Below, in pieces: positions 37,783-45,958 of a stretch of DNA of 64,000 nucleotides. The notes beneath the pieces were generated by a model that worked only from the letters and a program-made list of their open reading frames with translations, did not search any database and was not told where the DNA came from. The position numbers and the translations under genes are program-made. Source of the DNA: Alphaproteobacteria bacterium (GTDB lineage: Bacteria > Pseudomonadota > Alphaproteobacteria > UBA9219); the NCBI GenBank assembly GCA_028866275.1, contig JAGWIK010000001.1, positions 1 through 64,000 on the forward strand, given 5' to 3'. The first letter of the stretch is position 1. Each line of letters begins with the position of its first letter.

Positions 37783-39363
37783 CTAATTATTTGATAAGTA
37801 ATAAGAAATTTGTGTCAATTTTGTGCTCATCCAACCCTTGATTTTGCCCAGTCCCGCCATCCACGGATGACCGGATTCGGATGCCTGCGCCCAATCCGCC
37901 AAACGGGAAACCGTGCCGTTGGTCCAGCCGAAGCCCGTGACATTGTCCTGATAGCCGGCATTGATGGCTTTGACATTGTGATTGCCTTGGTCGGCATTGA
38001 ATTTTTCGTAAACCGTGCCGTGTTCGCGGAATACGCGCGCGACGGTGTCGATATAATTGCGCCCGATGCGCGCGGCGTCGGCGGCAAAACCGTATTGGCG
38101 CAAGCCGGCGACGACAAAATAAACCAAAGGCGCCCACATATAAGGCCCGTCCCATTGGCACCCCGTGACCCGGTCGGTGCTTTTGATGCCATAGGGCGTT
38201 TCAAAACGGTTCAGATTCTTGCGGAATGACTGGGCCTGCGCGCGCGTGGCAATGCCTGCCCATAGCGGATAAGCCGATGTCAGATAGGGGAAATCCGACG
38301 GACGTTCCGTTACATAATTATAATTCACGAACAGCCCGGCTGTTTCGTTCCATAAATAACGTTGTATCTGGCCGCGCAGCCTTTCGGCTTCCTGCCGCCA
38401 GTCTTGCGCCTGCGCGGGGCGTCCCAGCTCGGTATTGATGTCGGCCAGAATTTGGGCCTGCATGTAAAGCAGGGAATTCAGGCAGACGGGATTGAAGTCC
38501 AGCGTTTCCAGACCGTAAAAGCCCATATGCATCGACGGGTCGAAACCCGACTCGCGCACGCCGCGATCGCCCGCGAAGGCGTCCCCCGTCAATCCCGCCG
38601 AGGCATCGTCGTAAAAACGGCGGCGCAGCGGATCATCGACGGGCAGGGCGCGCAAATGGGCGGCGATGATTTCATAGTGCGACTGCGCTTCGCCGTTGCG
38701 TTCGCTGAACACAACTTCCGGACAGGGGCCCAATGCGGCCTGATCGGCATTGCCATAATGGAAAAGCCCGGTTTTTTCTGTATAACGCTGGGCTTTCCAG
38801 AATGTCGTGTAATTGACGGCCAGCGCCGCTTCGGCGCGCGTCAAAAAACCGCGCCTGTCCTGGCCGTTCAATCCGGTGGCGGCCTCCATCGCCATCGGGC
38901 CCAGAAGCGGGGGCTGCGACCGGGACAGATAATAAGTGCGATTGGCATTAAGGATTTTGCCGCCGTAATTTTCGATCTCATAGCATAAATTCTTGACCAT
39001 ACCGCGGGCCGTGGCGGCGTGCCCGTCGCGCATTAGGCCGATTGCGATCCAATAACTGTCCCAGCCATACATCTCATTGAAGCGTCCGCCCGGCACGACA
39101 TAGTCATGGGGCAGGTATAAAATGCCGTGTTCCTTGATGTCGCCCGCATCGTCGGGCAGATAACGGACATCGATGGGCGTTTTATCGCCGGTGGCCTGCT
39201 TCCGCGCGGTGACGCGGCGTTTGATGTCGTCGATATCTTCGCTGCGCGGGACGTACAAAAAAGCGCGTTTGCCGTCAACCTTGGGATCGGGGGCGATGTC
39301 CAGCGGCGACCGGCGCAGAATTTCCCACGATTTTTTGATATAGGTTGCCAGCGTATGATCCAT
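37783..39363 (-). CDS. Trehalase, glycoside hydrolase family 37
   Basis: Inverting hydrolase splitting trehalose into two glucoses. The 526-residue protein carries GH37 signature 1 exactly (PGGRFNEMYGWDSYW) and a variant of signature 2 (QWDGPYMWAP instead of QWDxPxGWxP). It also has GFGWTNGTVSRL near the C-terminus, which carries the active-site region. There is no signal peptide (MDHTLATYIKKSWEILRR), so it is cytosolic, like TreF rather than TreA. It sits next to otsA/otsB, so synthesis and breakdown of trehalose are encoded together, suggesting trehalose cycling during osmotic or starvation stress. Confidence 0.93.
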   Translation of the reverse strand: MDHTLATYIKKSWEILRRSPLDIAPDPKVDGKRAFLYVPRSEDIDDIKRRVTARKQATGDKTPIDVRYLPDDAGDIKEHGILYLPHDYVVPGGRFNEMYGWDSYWIAIGLMRDGHAATARGMVKNLCYEIENYGGKILNANRTYYLSRSQPPLLGPMAMEAATGLNGQDRRGFLTRAEAALAVNYTTFWKAQRYTEKTGLFHYGNADQAALGPCPEVVFSERNGEAQSHYEIIAAHLRALPVDDPLRRRFYDDASAGLTGDAFAGDRGVRESGFDPSMHMGFYGLETLDFNPVCLNSLLYMQAQILADINTELGRPAQAQDWRQEAERLRGQIQRYLWNETAGLFVNYNYVTERPSDFPYLTSAYPLWAGIATRAQAQSFRKNLNRFETPYGIKSTDRVTGCQWDGPYMWAPLVYFVVAGLRQYGFAADAARIGRNYIDTVARVFREHGTVYEKFNADQGNHNVKAINAGYQDNVTGFGWTNGTVSRLADWAQASESGHPWMAGLGKIKGWMSTKLTQISYYLSNN

Positions 39364-39372
39364 CTATGGAAT

Positions 39373-40374
39373 CTATCCCGCAATTGTTTCGGAAATGTTA
39401 CCCGCATCGCGCGCGTGCACTTCGATAGTGATGTGCGACAGCGCGGGCATGTCGGCCAAACGCGCTTTATAGGCATCGGGCGCCTGCGGCGCGGTGGCCA
39501 GCAGCGAAATAATGGCGCCGTAATGGCCCGGCCCGATTTGCCAGATATGCAGGTCGGTGACCATATCGCCGGCACTTTCAAGGCGGCGGCGAATGTCTTG
39601 CGGCAATTCTTTGCGCGGGACCATGTCAAGCAAAACGCGCCCGGCGTCGCGCATCAGCCCGTACGACCAGTTGGCGATAACCGCCGCGCCGACCATGCCC
39701 ATGACGGCATCCATCCACACCCAGCCGAAAGCCCATCCCGCCCCCAGCCCGGCGATCGCCAGCAATGACGTCGCCGCATCGGCGACAATGTGGATATAAG
39801 CGGCGCGCAGGTTGTTGTCGTGGTGATGGTGCCCGTGATGATGATCGTGGTGGTGGTCGTCTTCGTGAGGGTGATCGTCATCATGATGGTGGTCGCTTTC
39901 ATGGTGGCCGTCATGCAAAAACGCCGCGCTGGCGATATTGACGGCAAGGCCCAAAGCGGCCACCGCAATCGCTTCGCCAAAAGCAATAGGCACGGGATGC
40001 AGAAGGCGCGCGACGCTTTGGCCGACGATGAAAAGAGAAATCAGCGCCAGAATGACGGCGCTGGAAAAACCGGCCAGATCGCCCATCTTGCCGGTGCCAA
40101 AGGCGAAGGCCGGGTCGTTTTTGTGCCGCCGCGCATAGGCATAGGCGAGGGCCGAGATCAGCAAAGCGCCGGCATGCGTCGACATATGCCAGCCATCGGC
40201 GACCAAAGCCATCGATCCGAAAATCGTGCCGCCGGTTATTTCGGCGATCATCATGACGGCCGTCAGGGCGATGACAAAACGCGTCCGCCGTTCGTTGCGG
40301 TCATGATGCGCGCCGAGGAAAACATGCGTGTGTTGGTGGGCGGCGGCGGCATGGGGGTGTGTGGAAACAGGCAT
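39373..40374 (-). CDS. dmeF: Cation diffusion facilitator, DmeF-like Co/Ni exporter
   Basis: Inner-membrane metal:proton antiporter of the CDF family. The 333-residue protein begins with a His-rich cytosolic stretch and the DmeF-type phrase GAHHDRNERRTRFVIALTAVMMIAEITGG. The metal-site motifs are ALVADGWHMSTHAGAL in TM2 and HIVADAATSLLAI in TM5, and a long His/Asp loop (HHESDHHHDDDHPHEDDHHHDHHHGHHHHD) connects TM4 and TM5. HADGWHM in place of HxxxD fits the Co2+/Ni2+-exporting DmeF branch; zinc or cadmium remains possible. No dmeR repressor gene is adjacent. Confidence 0.88.
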   Translation of the reverse strand: MPVSTHPHAAAAHQHTHVFLGAHHDRNERRTRFVIALTAVMMIAEITGGTIFGSMALVADGWHMSTHAGALLISALAYAYARRHKNDPAFAFGTGKMGDLAGFSSAVILALISLFIVGQSVARLLHPVPIAFGEAIAVAALGLAVNIASAAFLHDGHHESDHHHDDDHPHEDDHHHDHHHGHHHHDNNLRAAYIHIVADAATSLLAIAGLGAGWAFGWVWMDAVMGMVGAAVIANWSYGLMRDAGRVLLDMVPRKELPQDIRRRLESAGDMVTDLHIWQIGPGHYGAIISLLATAPQAPDAYKARLADMPALSHITIEVHARDAGNISETIAG

Positions 40375-40480
40375 GTGACACGATGTGAAAGGGGGAATGT
40401 GCCGTTAACCATAGCAAATAATTTACACCAATAAAGGGTCTGGATGCCCGTCCCGCCCCCGTCCTGCCCCCGTCTCGCTC

Positions 40481-40510
40481 TTGAGTTATCGAATAAAGTA
40501 GGGCTATAAA
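40481..40510 (+). promoter_or_regulatory. Putative promoter of the dotHG genes
   Basis: TTGAGT (40481-40486) and TATAAA (40505-40510), 18 nt apart, lie just upstream of the dotH start in an AT-rich pocket. This is a reasonable sigma-70-like promoter with a short leader. Confidence 0.45.
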
Positions 40511-40528
40511 CCTCCTATTAACTTTCAT

Positions 40529-41770
40529 ATGGTCAAAAAGAGAGTTGAACGGATTGTTTTTCTGATTCGGGGATGTCTTTTGCCGTACCAATTGCCTGTG
40601 AATAAAAGGAGTTCCTCCTTTTCCCGTTCCTTGCTGCTTGCCGGGGTGCTGGTTCTGGCCGTGTCCGTTGCCGCGCCGGCGCGGGCCGCCGATACCGGCG
40701 TTGCCATGCCGACAAGCCTTGGGCCTGTTGCGGCTTCTGCCGCCGGACAGCAGGGACAGGTTGCGTATCCGTCAACAGCCCCCGCGCTGACATCGCCGGC
40801 CGCCGCCGCGCCTGTGTCGGCCCCGGCCGCCTCGACAGCGGGGGGGATCAACATCCCGACTCCGCCGCCGGCGTCCTCGCCCGCTTTTACGTCGGATGCC
40901 AATCAACTGGCCGCGCAGGCCGAACAGGCTGCATTGCAAGCGCAGACGCAGGCCGATGTCGCCGCCCAAAAGCGCGATCAGGAACATAATATCCAGTCAT
41001 TCGACAAGGCCGAACAGGGTTTGTTGCCTCTGTCGCCGGATCAGGTGCGCGGCCTGATGCTGCGGCTGGAACAGACGCAAAAGGCTGCGGAATTTCCCTA
41101 TGCCGGCCCGCCCAAGGGCGAAACGCGGATCTCGACGCTGTCGCTGGATCCCGGCGTGGAGCCTCCGCAAATCAATCTGGCCAGCGGTTACGTCACGACA
41201 ATTACAATGGTCGATGCGACGGGACAGCCTTGGCCCATCCTGGACGTGGGTGTCGGCGGCAATTTCGAAGTCTCCCCCACCCCGTCGGGCAGCCATATCG
41301 TGCGCGTGATGCCGTTAACGCGCGTCGGCACCGGCGATCTGTCGATCCTTCTGAAAGATTTGCCGACGCCGGTGATTTTCCGCCTGTCGGCGGGCGGCCC
41401 GACCGTTGATCTGCGTTATGATGCGCGCATCGCCAAGATGGGGCCGGGGGCTAAAATCCCGTTGATCAGCCGTCCGCGGCTCGAGGCGGGCGACCAGACC
41501 ATGACGCTGATTTTGGAAAATGCGCCGCCGTCGTCGGCCACGGTGATGAAGGTTGCGGGACTCGATGATCGCACCAGGGCGTGGGAGGTCGGCGGCAAGG
41601 TTTATGTGCGGACGCCTTTGACCCTGCTGTCGCCGGCATGGAACGCCAGCGAATCTTCCGACGATGGCATGACGGTTTATGAAATCGGCGATGCGCCTGT
41701 TCTTTTACTGTCCGACAACGGCGCAATGGTGCGCGCCCAAATTTCGCGGGACGTCCAACATGACAAATGA
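40529..41770 (+). CDS. dotH: Type IVB secretion core protein DotH/IcmK
   Basis: Component of the outer-membrane core complex of Dot/Icm-type (IVB) secretion systems. A secretory signal is visible (RSLLLAGVLVLAVSVAAPARAAD), then an Ala/Pro-rich and Gln-rich linker. The conserved IcmK domain follows: ISTLSLDPGVEPPQINLASGYVTTITMVDATGQPWPILDVGVGGNF...IVRVMPLTRVGTGDLSILLKDLPTPVIFRL. The ATG start at 40529 gives a long n-region; GTG 40598 (VNKRSSSFSRSLLL) would give a more typical signal peptide, but neither has a good ribosome binding site. The stop overlaps the dotG start by 11 nt. The order dotH-dotG-dotF matches Legionella icmK-icmE-icmG. Confidence 0.85.
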   Translation: MVKKRVERIVFLIRGCLLPYQLPVNKRSSSFSRSLLLAGVLVLAVSVAAPARAADTGVAMPTSLGPVAASAAGQQGQVAYPSTAPALTSPAAAAPVSAPAASTAGGINIPTPPPASSPAFTSDANQLAAQAEQAALQAQTQADVAAQKRDQEHNIQSFDKAEQGLLPLSPDQVRGLMLRLEQTQKAAEFPYAGPPKGETRISTLSLDPGVEPPQINLASGYVTTITMVDATGQPWPILDVGVGGNFEVSPTPSGSHIVRVMPLTRVGTGDLSILLKDLPTPVIFRLSAGGPTVDLRYDARIAKMGPGAKIPLISRPRLEAGDQTMTLILENAPPSSATVMKVAGLDDRTRAWEVGGKVYVRTPLTLLSPAWNASESSDDGMTVYEIGDAPVLLLSDNGAMVRAQISRDVQHDK

Positions 41771-43316
41771 ATTTCACGAACACGATGGCGGCGACGATTT
41801 CAACGAACATGAAATCGGCGTGGGCGACGAAGGCGCTGCGCCGGGCGGCGTCACCGGGCGTTTGACGTCGGCGTGGAAGACCCAGCCTGTCTTCAAGCTG
41901 ATGATGCTGATTTTTGCCGTCTTCGTCGTCGGCATTGCGGCATTTAATTTTCTCGGCGGCAGCAGCAACAGCGGCAACGATATAGCCCATCTGGCGCGCC
42001 CCCCCGGCATTAAGGAAGCCCCCGGCGGGGCGGTGTCGCCTTATATGCGCCAACAAACCGAAATGGCCAATCAGGAACGATCGGCCCAAGCCATCGCCAA
42101 TGGCGGCAGCGCTATTCCCACGCCGATCGGCCAGACGGCGGATGTCGGCAATATGGGCAACGACAAAGACGCCGCGCTGAACGAATTGCGCGCCGAAACC
42201 GAGCAGTTGAAGCAGCAGGTGCAGCAACAGCAGGTGCAGCAGGTGCAGCAGCAACAGCAGGTTCAGCAGCAACAGCAGAACCAGAATTTCGACAACACGC
42301 TGGCCGAAGCGATGCAACGCCAGATGCAGCAATTGATGGACAGCTGGGCCCCCAAAGGCATGAAGGACGTCACGGTGACGAGCCCCGAACAGGTTAAAGC
42401 CGAAGACGCCGCGGCGGCCAAGGCCGAAGCGGCGGCGACGGCCGCGACGCCTGCCGCCGCGACGGCCACCGAACAGAAAAAGATTCTGGTGTCGGCGGGA
42501 ACGGTCAGCTATGCGCAAATGTTGACCGAAGCCAATTCCGATGTGCCCGGGCCTATTCTCGCGCAAATCGTTTCCGGCCCCTTGTCCGGCGCGCGCGCCA
42601 TCGGCTCGTTCCAGGTTTCGCAGGGGTATGACGAATATCTGGTGTTAAAGTTCAGCATCGCCGACAAGAATGGCAGGGATTACAAGATCGACGCCATCGC
42701 GCTCGATCCCAATACGACGCTGGGCGGCATGGCGACCGAGGTTGACGATCGTTATCTGGTTCGGGTTGTTTTGCCCGCCGCTGCCGGATTCCTGCAGGGC
42801 ATGGGGGAGGCGTTGGGACAAGGCACATCCTCGATCACCACCAACGGCACGACGACGATTGCCAACACGACGGGCAATGGCTTCAAGCAGGGTTTGTATA
42901 ACGGCATGGGGCAGGCCGCCAACACCATGGGCCAGTTTTTCCAGAATCAGGCCAACCTGACCAAGCCATTGGTTCGTGTCGCCGCGGGCACGCCGATGGG
43001 CCTGTTCTTTACCGCGCCGGTTTACGATGTCGATGTTGCCACCACGCCGGTCAGTGCGACCCAGACCAATGCCGGGCTTTACCCGGGCGCGACCGTTACG
43101 GGTTACGGCAATGCCGCCGCCAATCCCTATGGTGCCAACCCCTATGGCGCCAATCCATACGGCGCCGCCGGCGCCACCGGAACGGCATCCGGTTCGCCCT
43201 ATCCCAATTACAACAACCCCGCTTATGGCTATACGAATACCGGCGTGACGCGCACCACGACGCCGGGGTATTTGTCGCCCTACAACGGGTACAGCCAGTT
43301 TACGACGGGGCAGTAA
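41760..43316 (+). CDS. dotG: Type IVB secretion core protein DotG/IcmE
   Basis: Central channel-forming protein of the Dot/Icm complex, spanning both membranes; the C-terminal domain is VirB10/TrbI-like. In 518 residues: a short acidic cytosolic N-terminus, TM at ~45-64, a Gln-rich stretch (~149-176), an Ala-rich linker, then the conserved domain ILVSAGTVSYAQMLTEANSDVPGPILAQIVSGPLSGARAIGSFQV ... IALDPNTTLGGMATEVDDRYLVRVVLPAAAGFLQGMGEAL (~240-430). It ends in a Gly/Asn/Pro/Tyr-rich tail (NPYGA x3). The long pentapeptide-repeat region of Legionella DotG is missing. The start at 41760 is inside dotH; the track start is 27 codons earlier. Confidence 0.87.
   Translation: MTNEFHEHDGGDDFNEHEIGVGDEGAAPGGVTGRLTSAWKTQPVFKLMMLIFAVFVVGIAAFNFLGGSSNSGNDIAHLARPPGIKEAPGGAVSPYMRQQTEMANQERSAQAIANGGSAIPTPIGQTADVGNMGNDKDAALNELRAETEQLKQQVQQQQVQQVQQQQQVQQQQQNQNFDNTLAEAMQRQMQQLMDSWAPKGMKDVTVTSPEQVKAEDAAAAKAEAAATAATPAAATATEQKKILVSAGTVSYAQMLTEANSDVPGPILAQIVSGPLSGARAIGSFQVSQGYDEYLVLKFSIADKNGRDYKIDAIALDPNTTLGGMATEVDDRYLVRVVLPAAAGFLQGMGEALGQGTSSITTNGTTTIANTTGNGFKQGLYNGMGQAANTMGQFFQNQANLTKPLVRVAAGTPMGLFFTAPVYDVDVATTPVSATQTNAGLYPGATVTGYGNAAANPYGANPYGANPYGAAGATGTASGSPYPNYNNPAYGYTNTGVTRTTTPGYLSPYNGYSQFTTGQ
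42204..42287 (+). repeat. CAG/CAA repeat tract encoding a Gln-rich segment of DotG
   Basis: About 84 nt made mostly of CAG, CAA and GTG codons, coding for QLKQQVQQQQVQQVQQQQ and similar. The Gln/Val periodicity suggests an extended helical or coiled-coil rod between the inner-membrane anchor and the VirB10-like domain. Slipped-strand variation is possible. Confidence 0.8.
43122..43166 (+). repeat. Triple 15-bp tandem repeat in dotG (NPYGA)3
   Basis: Three consecutive 15-nt units, AATCCCTATGGTGCC, AACCCCTATGGCGCC and AATCCATACGGCGCC, encode NPYGA-NPYGA-NPYGA. They differ only at synonymous positions, so selection has kept the amino-acid repeat while the DNA drifted. They sit in a low-complexity tail after the VirB10-like domain. 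Confidence 0.85.
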
Positions 43317-43350
43317 CCGGCGCGCATCCGCCGCGCTTTATATTGCCATG

Positions 43351-43379
43351 TTGAGATTCGGTGGCGTGTCGCCTAATAT
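43351..43379 (+). promoter_or_regulatory. Putative promoter of the dotF-like gene
   Basis: TTGAGA (43351-43356) and TAATAT (43374-43379) are exactly 17 nt apart in the 140-nt gap between dotG and the next gene. This is the best sigma-70-like match seen in the window and suggests that the dotF-like gene can be transcribed separately from dotHG. Confidence 0.5.
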
Positions 43380-43456
43380 TGCGGCCTCGCCGGTTTGCCT
43401 CTCTTTTCACACAGTGCCTTGCCTTCTAATCGGGTTCGACCCCCAGGAGCTGCCAG

Positions 43457-44578
43457 ATGAACGACACCTTTGAATCTCACGAATCGGAAACCGATGCCGA
43501 ACATGCGGAAGTGCATGAAGCCCCGTCCGATTACGAATTCGCCGATGAACACAGCGCGACTGCGGAACATAGCGAAGAAGTCGAAGCCGTTGCCGAGACC
43601 AAAGGCCGTTCGCCCATCCTGCCGATCGCCGCGGCGATTGTGGGGGTTGCAGCGCTGGGCGGTGTGGCGTGGTGGCAATTTTCTTCGAATACGGCACCCG
43701 CACCGCCATCCATGACGGCCGCGCAGCCTTTCGTGCCTGTCGCCGTCAATCCGGCGACGCAAGCGTCTGCCGCGCCTCAGGCCGCAACGCCCGCCGCGCA
43801 ACCCGTCGAACCGGTGACGCCAACGCAAAATGCCGCGCCGTCTGCAATGGCCCCCGCGCCTGTGGCGCCCGTTCCTGCGACCTCCGTCCCTGTGGCTGCT
43901 GCGCCCGCCGCAGCACCTGAAACGTCCGTCGCGCCTGACAAGATGGCGAATGTGGCACCGTCCGTGCCGCCATCGGCGACGCCTGTGGAGAAATCGGTCG
44001 AAAAACCCGTCGATGCCGCTGCCGTGCCGCCTGCCGCGACAACGGCTGCGATGCCGGCGCCTGCGGCGTCGGTTCCTGCGGCCTCGCCTTCCGATCAGGC
44101 GCGCATCGATGCATTGACCGCACGCATGAACAATCTGCAATCGACGCTCGACCAGATCACGCAACAACTCGGCCAGATCAGCAAAACCGTCGACGCCGGA
44201 CATAACGCCGCCGCCGACGCATCAAACATGCCCTTGTCGCTGGGCACGGAAAATGTTGCCGAACGCCACGTCGCGCCGGTCGGGCCTGCTGCGCATCATA
44301 CGCACCACCATGTGACGCACACCGCATCCACACACCGCCATGTCGCCAAAGCCCGCCACGAAAGAACAAAATCGGCCATGGCAAAAAAAACCGTGACGAC
44401 CAAATGGGTGTTGCGCGCCGCCAGCCCCGGCCAGGCCTGGGTGGCGACAGACCCGACATCGGTTGATTTGAAACATCTGCAGGTCGGCGATACGTTGCCG
44501 GGCATCGGCCGCGTCGAAACCATCAACAATGTCGGCGGCACATGGACGGTTGTCGGCAGCAAGGGGTCGGTGCAGTAA
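43457..44578 (+). CDS. DotF/IcmG-like type IVB secretion protein
   Basis: 373-residue bitopic membrane protein. It has an acidic cytosolic N-terminus (~50 residues, HESETDAEHAEVHEAPSD), a single TM (ILPIAAAIVGVAALGGVAWW), a long Pro/Ala linker and a coiled-coil segment (SDQARIDALTARMNNLQSTLDQITQQLGQISKTV). A His-rich stretch (HHTHHHVTHTASTHRHVAKARH) and a small C-terminal domain WVLRAASPGQAWVATDP...LQVGDTLPGIGRVETINNVGGTWTVVGSKGSVQ follow. Architecture and position right after dotG fit DotF/IcmG; the C-terminal domain also resembles TraP-type proteins of IncI conjugation systems. CCAGGAG precedes the ATG. The assignment depends on context, since sequence conservation of DotF is low. No dotE/dotP follows. 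Confidence 0.68.
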   Translation: MNDTFESHESETDAEHAEVHEAPSDYEFADEHSATAEHSEEVEAVAETKGRSPILPIAAAIVGVAALGGVAWWQFSSNTAPAPPSMTAAQPFVPVAVNPATQASAAPQAATPAAQPVEPVTPTQNAAPSAMAPAPVAPVPATSVPVAAAPAAAPETSVAPDKMANVAPSVPPSATPVEKSVEKPVDAAAVPPAATTAAMPAPAASVPAASPSDQARIDALTARMNNLQSTLDQITQQLGQISKTVDAGHNAAADASNMPLSLGTENVAERHVAPVGPAAHHTHHHVTHTASTHRHVAKARHERTKSAMAKKTVTTKWVLRAASPGQAWVATDPTSVDLKHLQVGDTLPGIGRVETINNVGGTWTVVGSKGSVQ

Positions 44579-44630
44579 ACGCGATCCGGCACTGCCGCCA
44601 GCCGGTTTCGCGCCCATAAAATGGGTTGGG

Positions 44631-45761
44631 TTATCTCTTGCCCAAGGCTTCCTTGACGCGCGACAGGAAGGATTCGCTTTCGGGGTGGGTTTTATGGGCA
44701 TCGGCCTCGGCGGCGAATTCCGCCAGCAATTCTTTTTGCCGTTTGGTCATATGTACCGGCGTTTCGACCGCAATTTCGACGTATAAATCGCCGCGATTGT
44801 TCGACCGCAGAACAGACATACCCTTGTGCCGCAACCGTGCGCGATGGCCCGATTGCGTGCCCTGGTCGATTTTGACTTCCGCCGTTTCGCCGTCGATGAC
44901 GGGGACTTCGATCGTGCCGCCCAGAGCCGCCACAGTCATGGCCACCGGCACGCGGCAATATAAATTCGCGCCGTCGCGTTGGAACACGGGGTGCTGCGCC
45001 ACGCCCAATATCACATATAAATCACCGGCATGGCCGCCGCGCGCGCCGGCTTCGCCTTCGCCCGCCAAACGAATGCGCATGCCGTCCTCGACCCCCGCCG
45101 GGATTTCGACGTCCAGCGTGCGTTGTTGCCGCACGCGCCCCAAACCGCCGCATTTCTTGCACGGGTTCTGGATAACGCGCCCCGCGCCCTGACAGGTGGG
45201 GCAGGTGCGTTCGACTGTGAAGAATCCTTGTTGCGCCCGTACGCGGCCATGGCCTTTGCACATGCCGCATTCGACCGGCGATGTGCCCGCCGCCGCGCCA
45301 GAGCCTTTGCAATCGTCGCATGTGGCCGAATTGACAATATCGATGCGTTTTGTGGCGCCCGTAAAGGCTTCTTCCAGCGTGATGTCGAGATCGTAACGCA
45401 AATCCGCGCCGCGTTGCGCGCCCTGTTGCGCCGATTGCCGCCGCCCGCCGCCCAGAATCTCGCCGAACATTTCGTCGAAAATGTCGGAAAAACCCGCGCC
45501 GAATTCGAAACCGCCGAAACCGCCGCCGCCGCCCTGTTCGAACGCGGCATGGCCGAAACGGTCATAGGCGGCGCGCCGCTGGTCGTCGCGCAAGACGTCA
45601 TAGGCTTCGTTGATTTCCTTGAATTTATGCTCGGCTTCGTGATTGCCGGGATTGCGGTCGGGGTGATATTGCATCGCCAGCTTGCGATAGGCTTTTTTCA
45701 GCTCGTCGGCCGACGCTCCGCGCGCTGCGCCCAGAAGCTCGTAATAATCTTTCTTGGCCAT
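44631..45761 (-). CDS. dnaJ: Chaperone DnaJ
   Basis: Hsp40 co-chaperone stimulating DnaK. The 376-residue protein has the J domain with HPD ([10 protein letters not shown]), the Gly/Phe region [15 protein letters not shown], four zinc-finger repeats ([32 protein letters not shown]) and the C-terminal substrate domain. dnaK and grpE are not adjacent, so the gene has its own heat-shock-type promoter. It is convergent with the dotF-like gene. Confidence 0.98.
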   Translation of the reverse strand: MAKKDYYELLGAARGASADELKKAYRKLAMQYHPDRNPGNHEAEHKFKEINEAYDVLRDDQRRAAYDRFGHAAFEQGGGGGFGGFEFGAGFSDIFDEMFGEILGGGRRQSAQQGAQRGADLRYDLDITLEEAFTGATKRIDIVNSATCDDCKGSGAAAGTSPVECGMCKGHGRVRAQQGFFTVERTCPTCQGAGRVIQNPCKKCGGLGRVRQQRTLDVEIPAGVEDGMRIRLAGEGEAGARGGHAGDLYVILGVAQHPVFQRDGANLYCRVPVAMTVAALGGTIEVPVIDGETAEVKIDQGTQSGHRARLRHKGMSVLRSNNRGDLYVEIAVETPVHMTKRQKELLAEFAAEADAHKTHPESESFLSRVKEALGKR

Positions 45762-45787
45762 TGTTCCATAACCTTTATTGCGACAGG

Positions 45788-45819
45788 CCTATATAGGGGC
45801 GGGGCAGGGGGAAGGCAAG
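45788..45819 (-). promoter_or_regulatory. RpoH (sigma-32) type heat-shock promoter of dnaJ
   Basis: On the minus strand CTTG (45816-45819), 18 nt, then CCTATATAGG (45788-45797) matches the alphaproteobacterial heat-shock consensus CTTG-N17/18-CYTATNTNNG at every defined position. Transcription would begin about 20 nt before the dnaJ start codon. Use of RpoH is inferred from this match. Confidence 0.72.
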
Positions 45820-45892
45820 GCGTCCGCGCCCCGCGCCGCGCTATTCCGACGGAAATCGTCCTATATTGGCGATCTTATAAAATTCACCCGGT

Positions 45893-45920
45893 GCTTGCAA
45901 ATCCGGCGATAAGTGATACA
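45893..45920 (+). promoter_or_regulatory. Possible promoter of the hyf-like operon
   Basis: TTGCAA and TACAAG are separated by 16 nt in the region upstream of the first membrane subunit, which has a GGGGA ribosome binding site 8 nt before its ATG. The match is modest. I saw no FNR box (TTGAT-N4-ATCAA) that would indicate anaerobic control. Confidence 0.3.
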
Positions 45921-45958
45921 AGCCCACGCGAGAAGCGGATATTTCCGGGGAATAAAAG

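Noticed and set aside
37653-37841. 62-residue plus-strand ORF between trehalase and otsA
   Set aside because: It overlaps the 3' end of the trehalase gene antisense and has no protein-like features.
39790-40434. Plus-strand ORF rich in Val/Met opposite the CDF exporter
   Set aside because: It is the antisense reading of the His/Asp codon repeats in dmeF, not a protein gene.
43122-43166. Tandem 15-bp repeats considered as a CRISPR-like or satellite array
   Set aside because: They are in frame inside dotG, have no spacers and differ only at synonymous sites.
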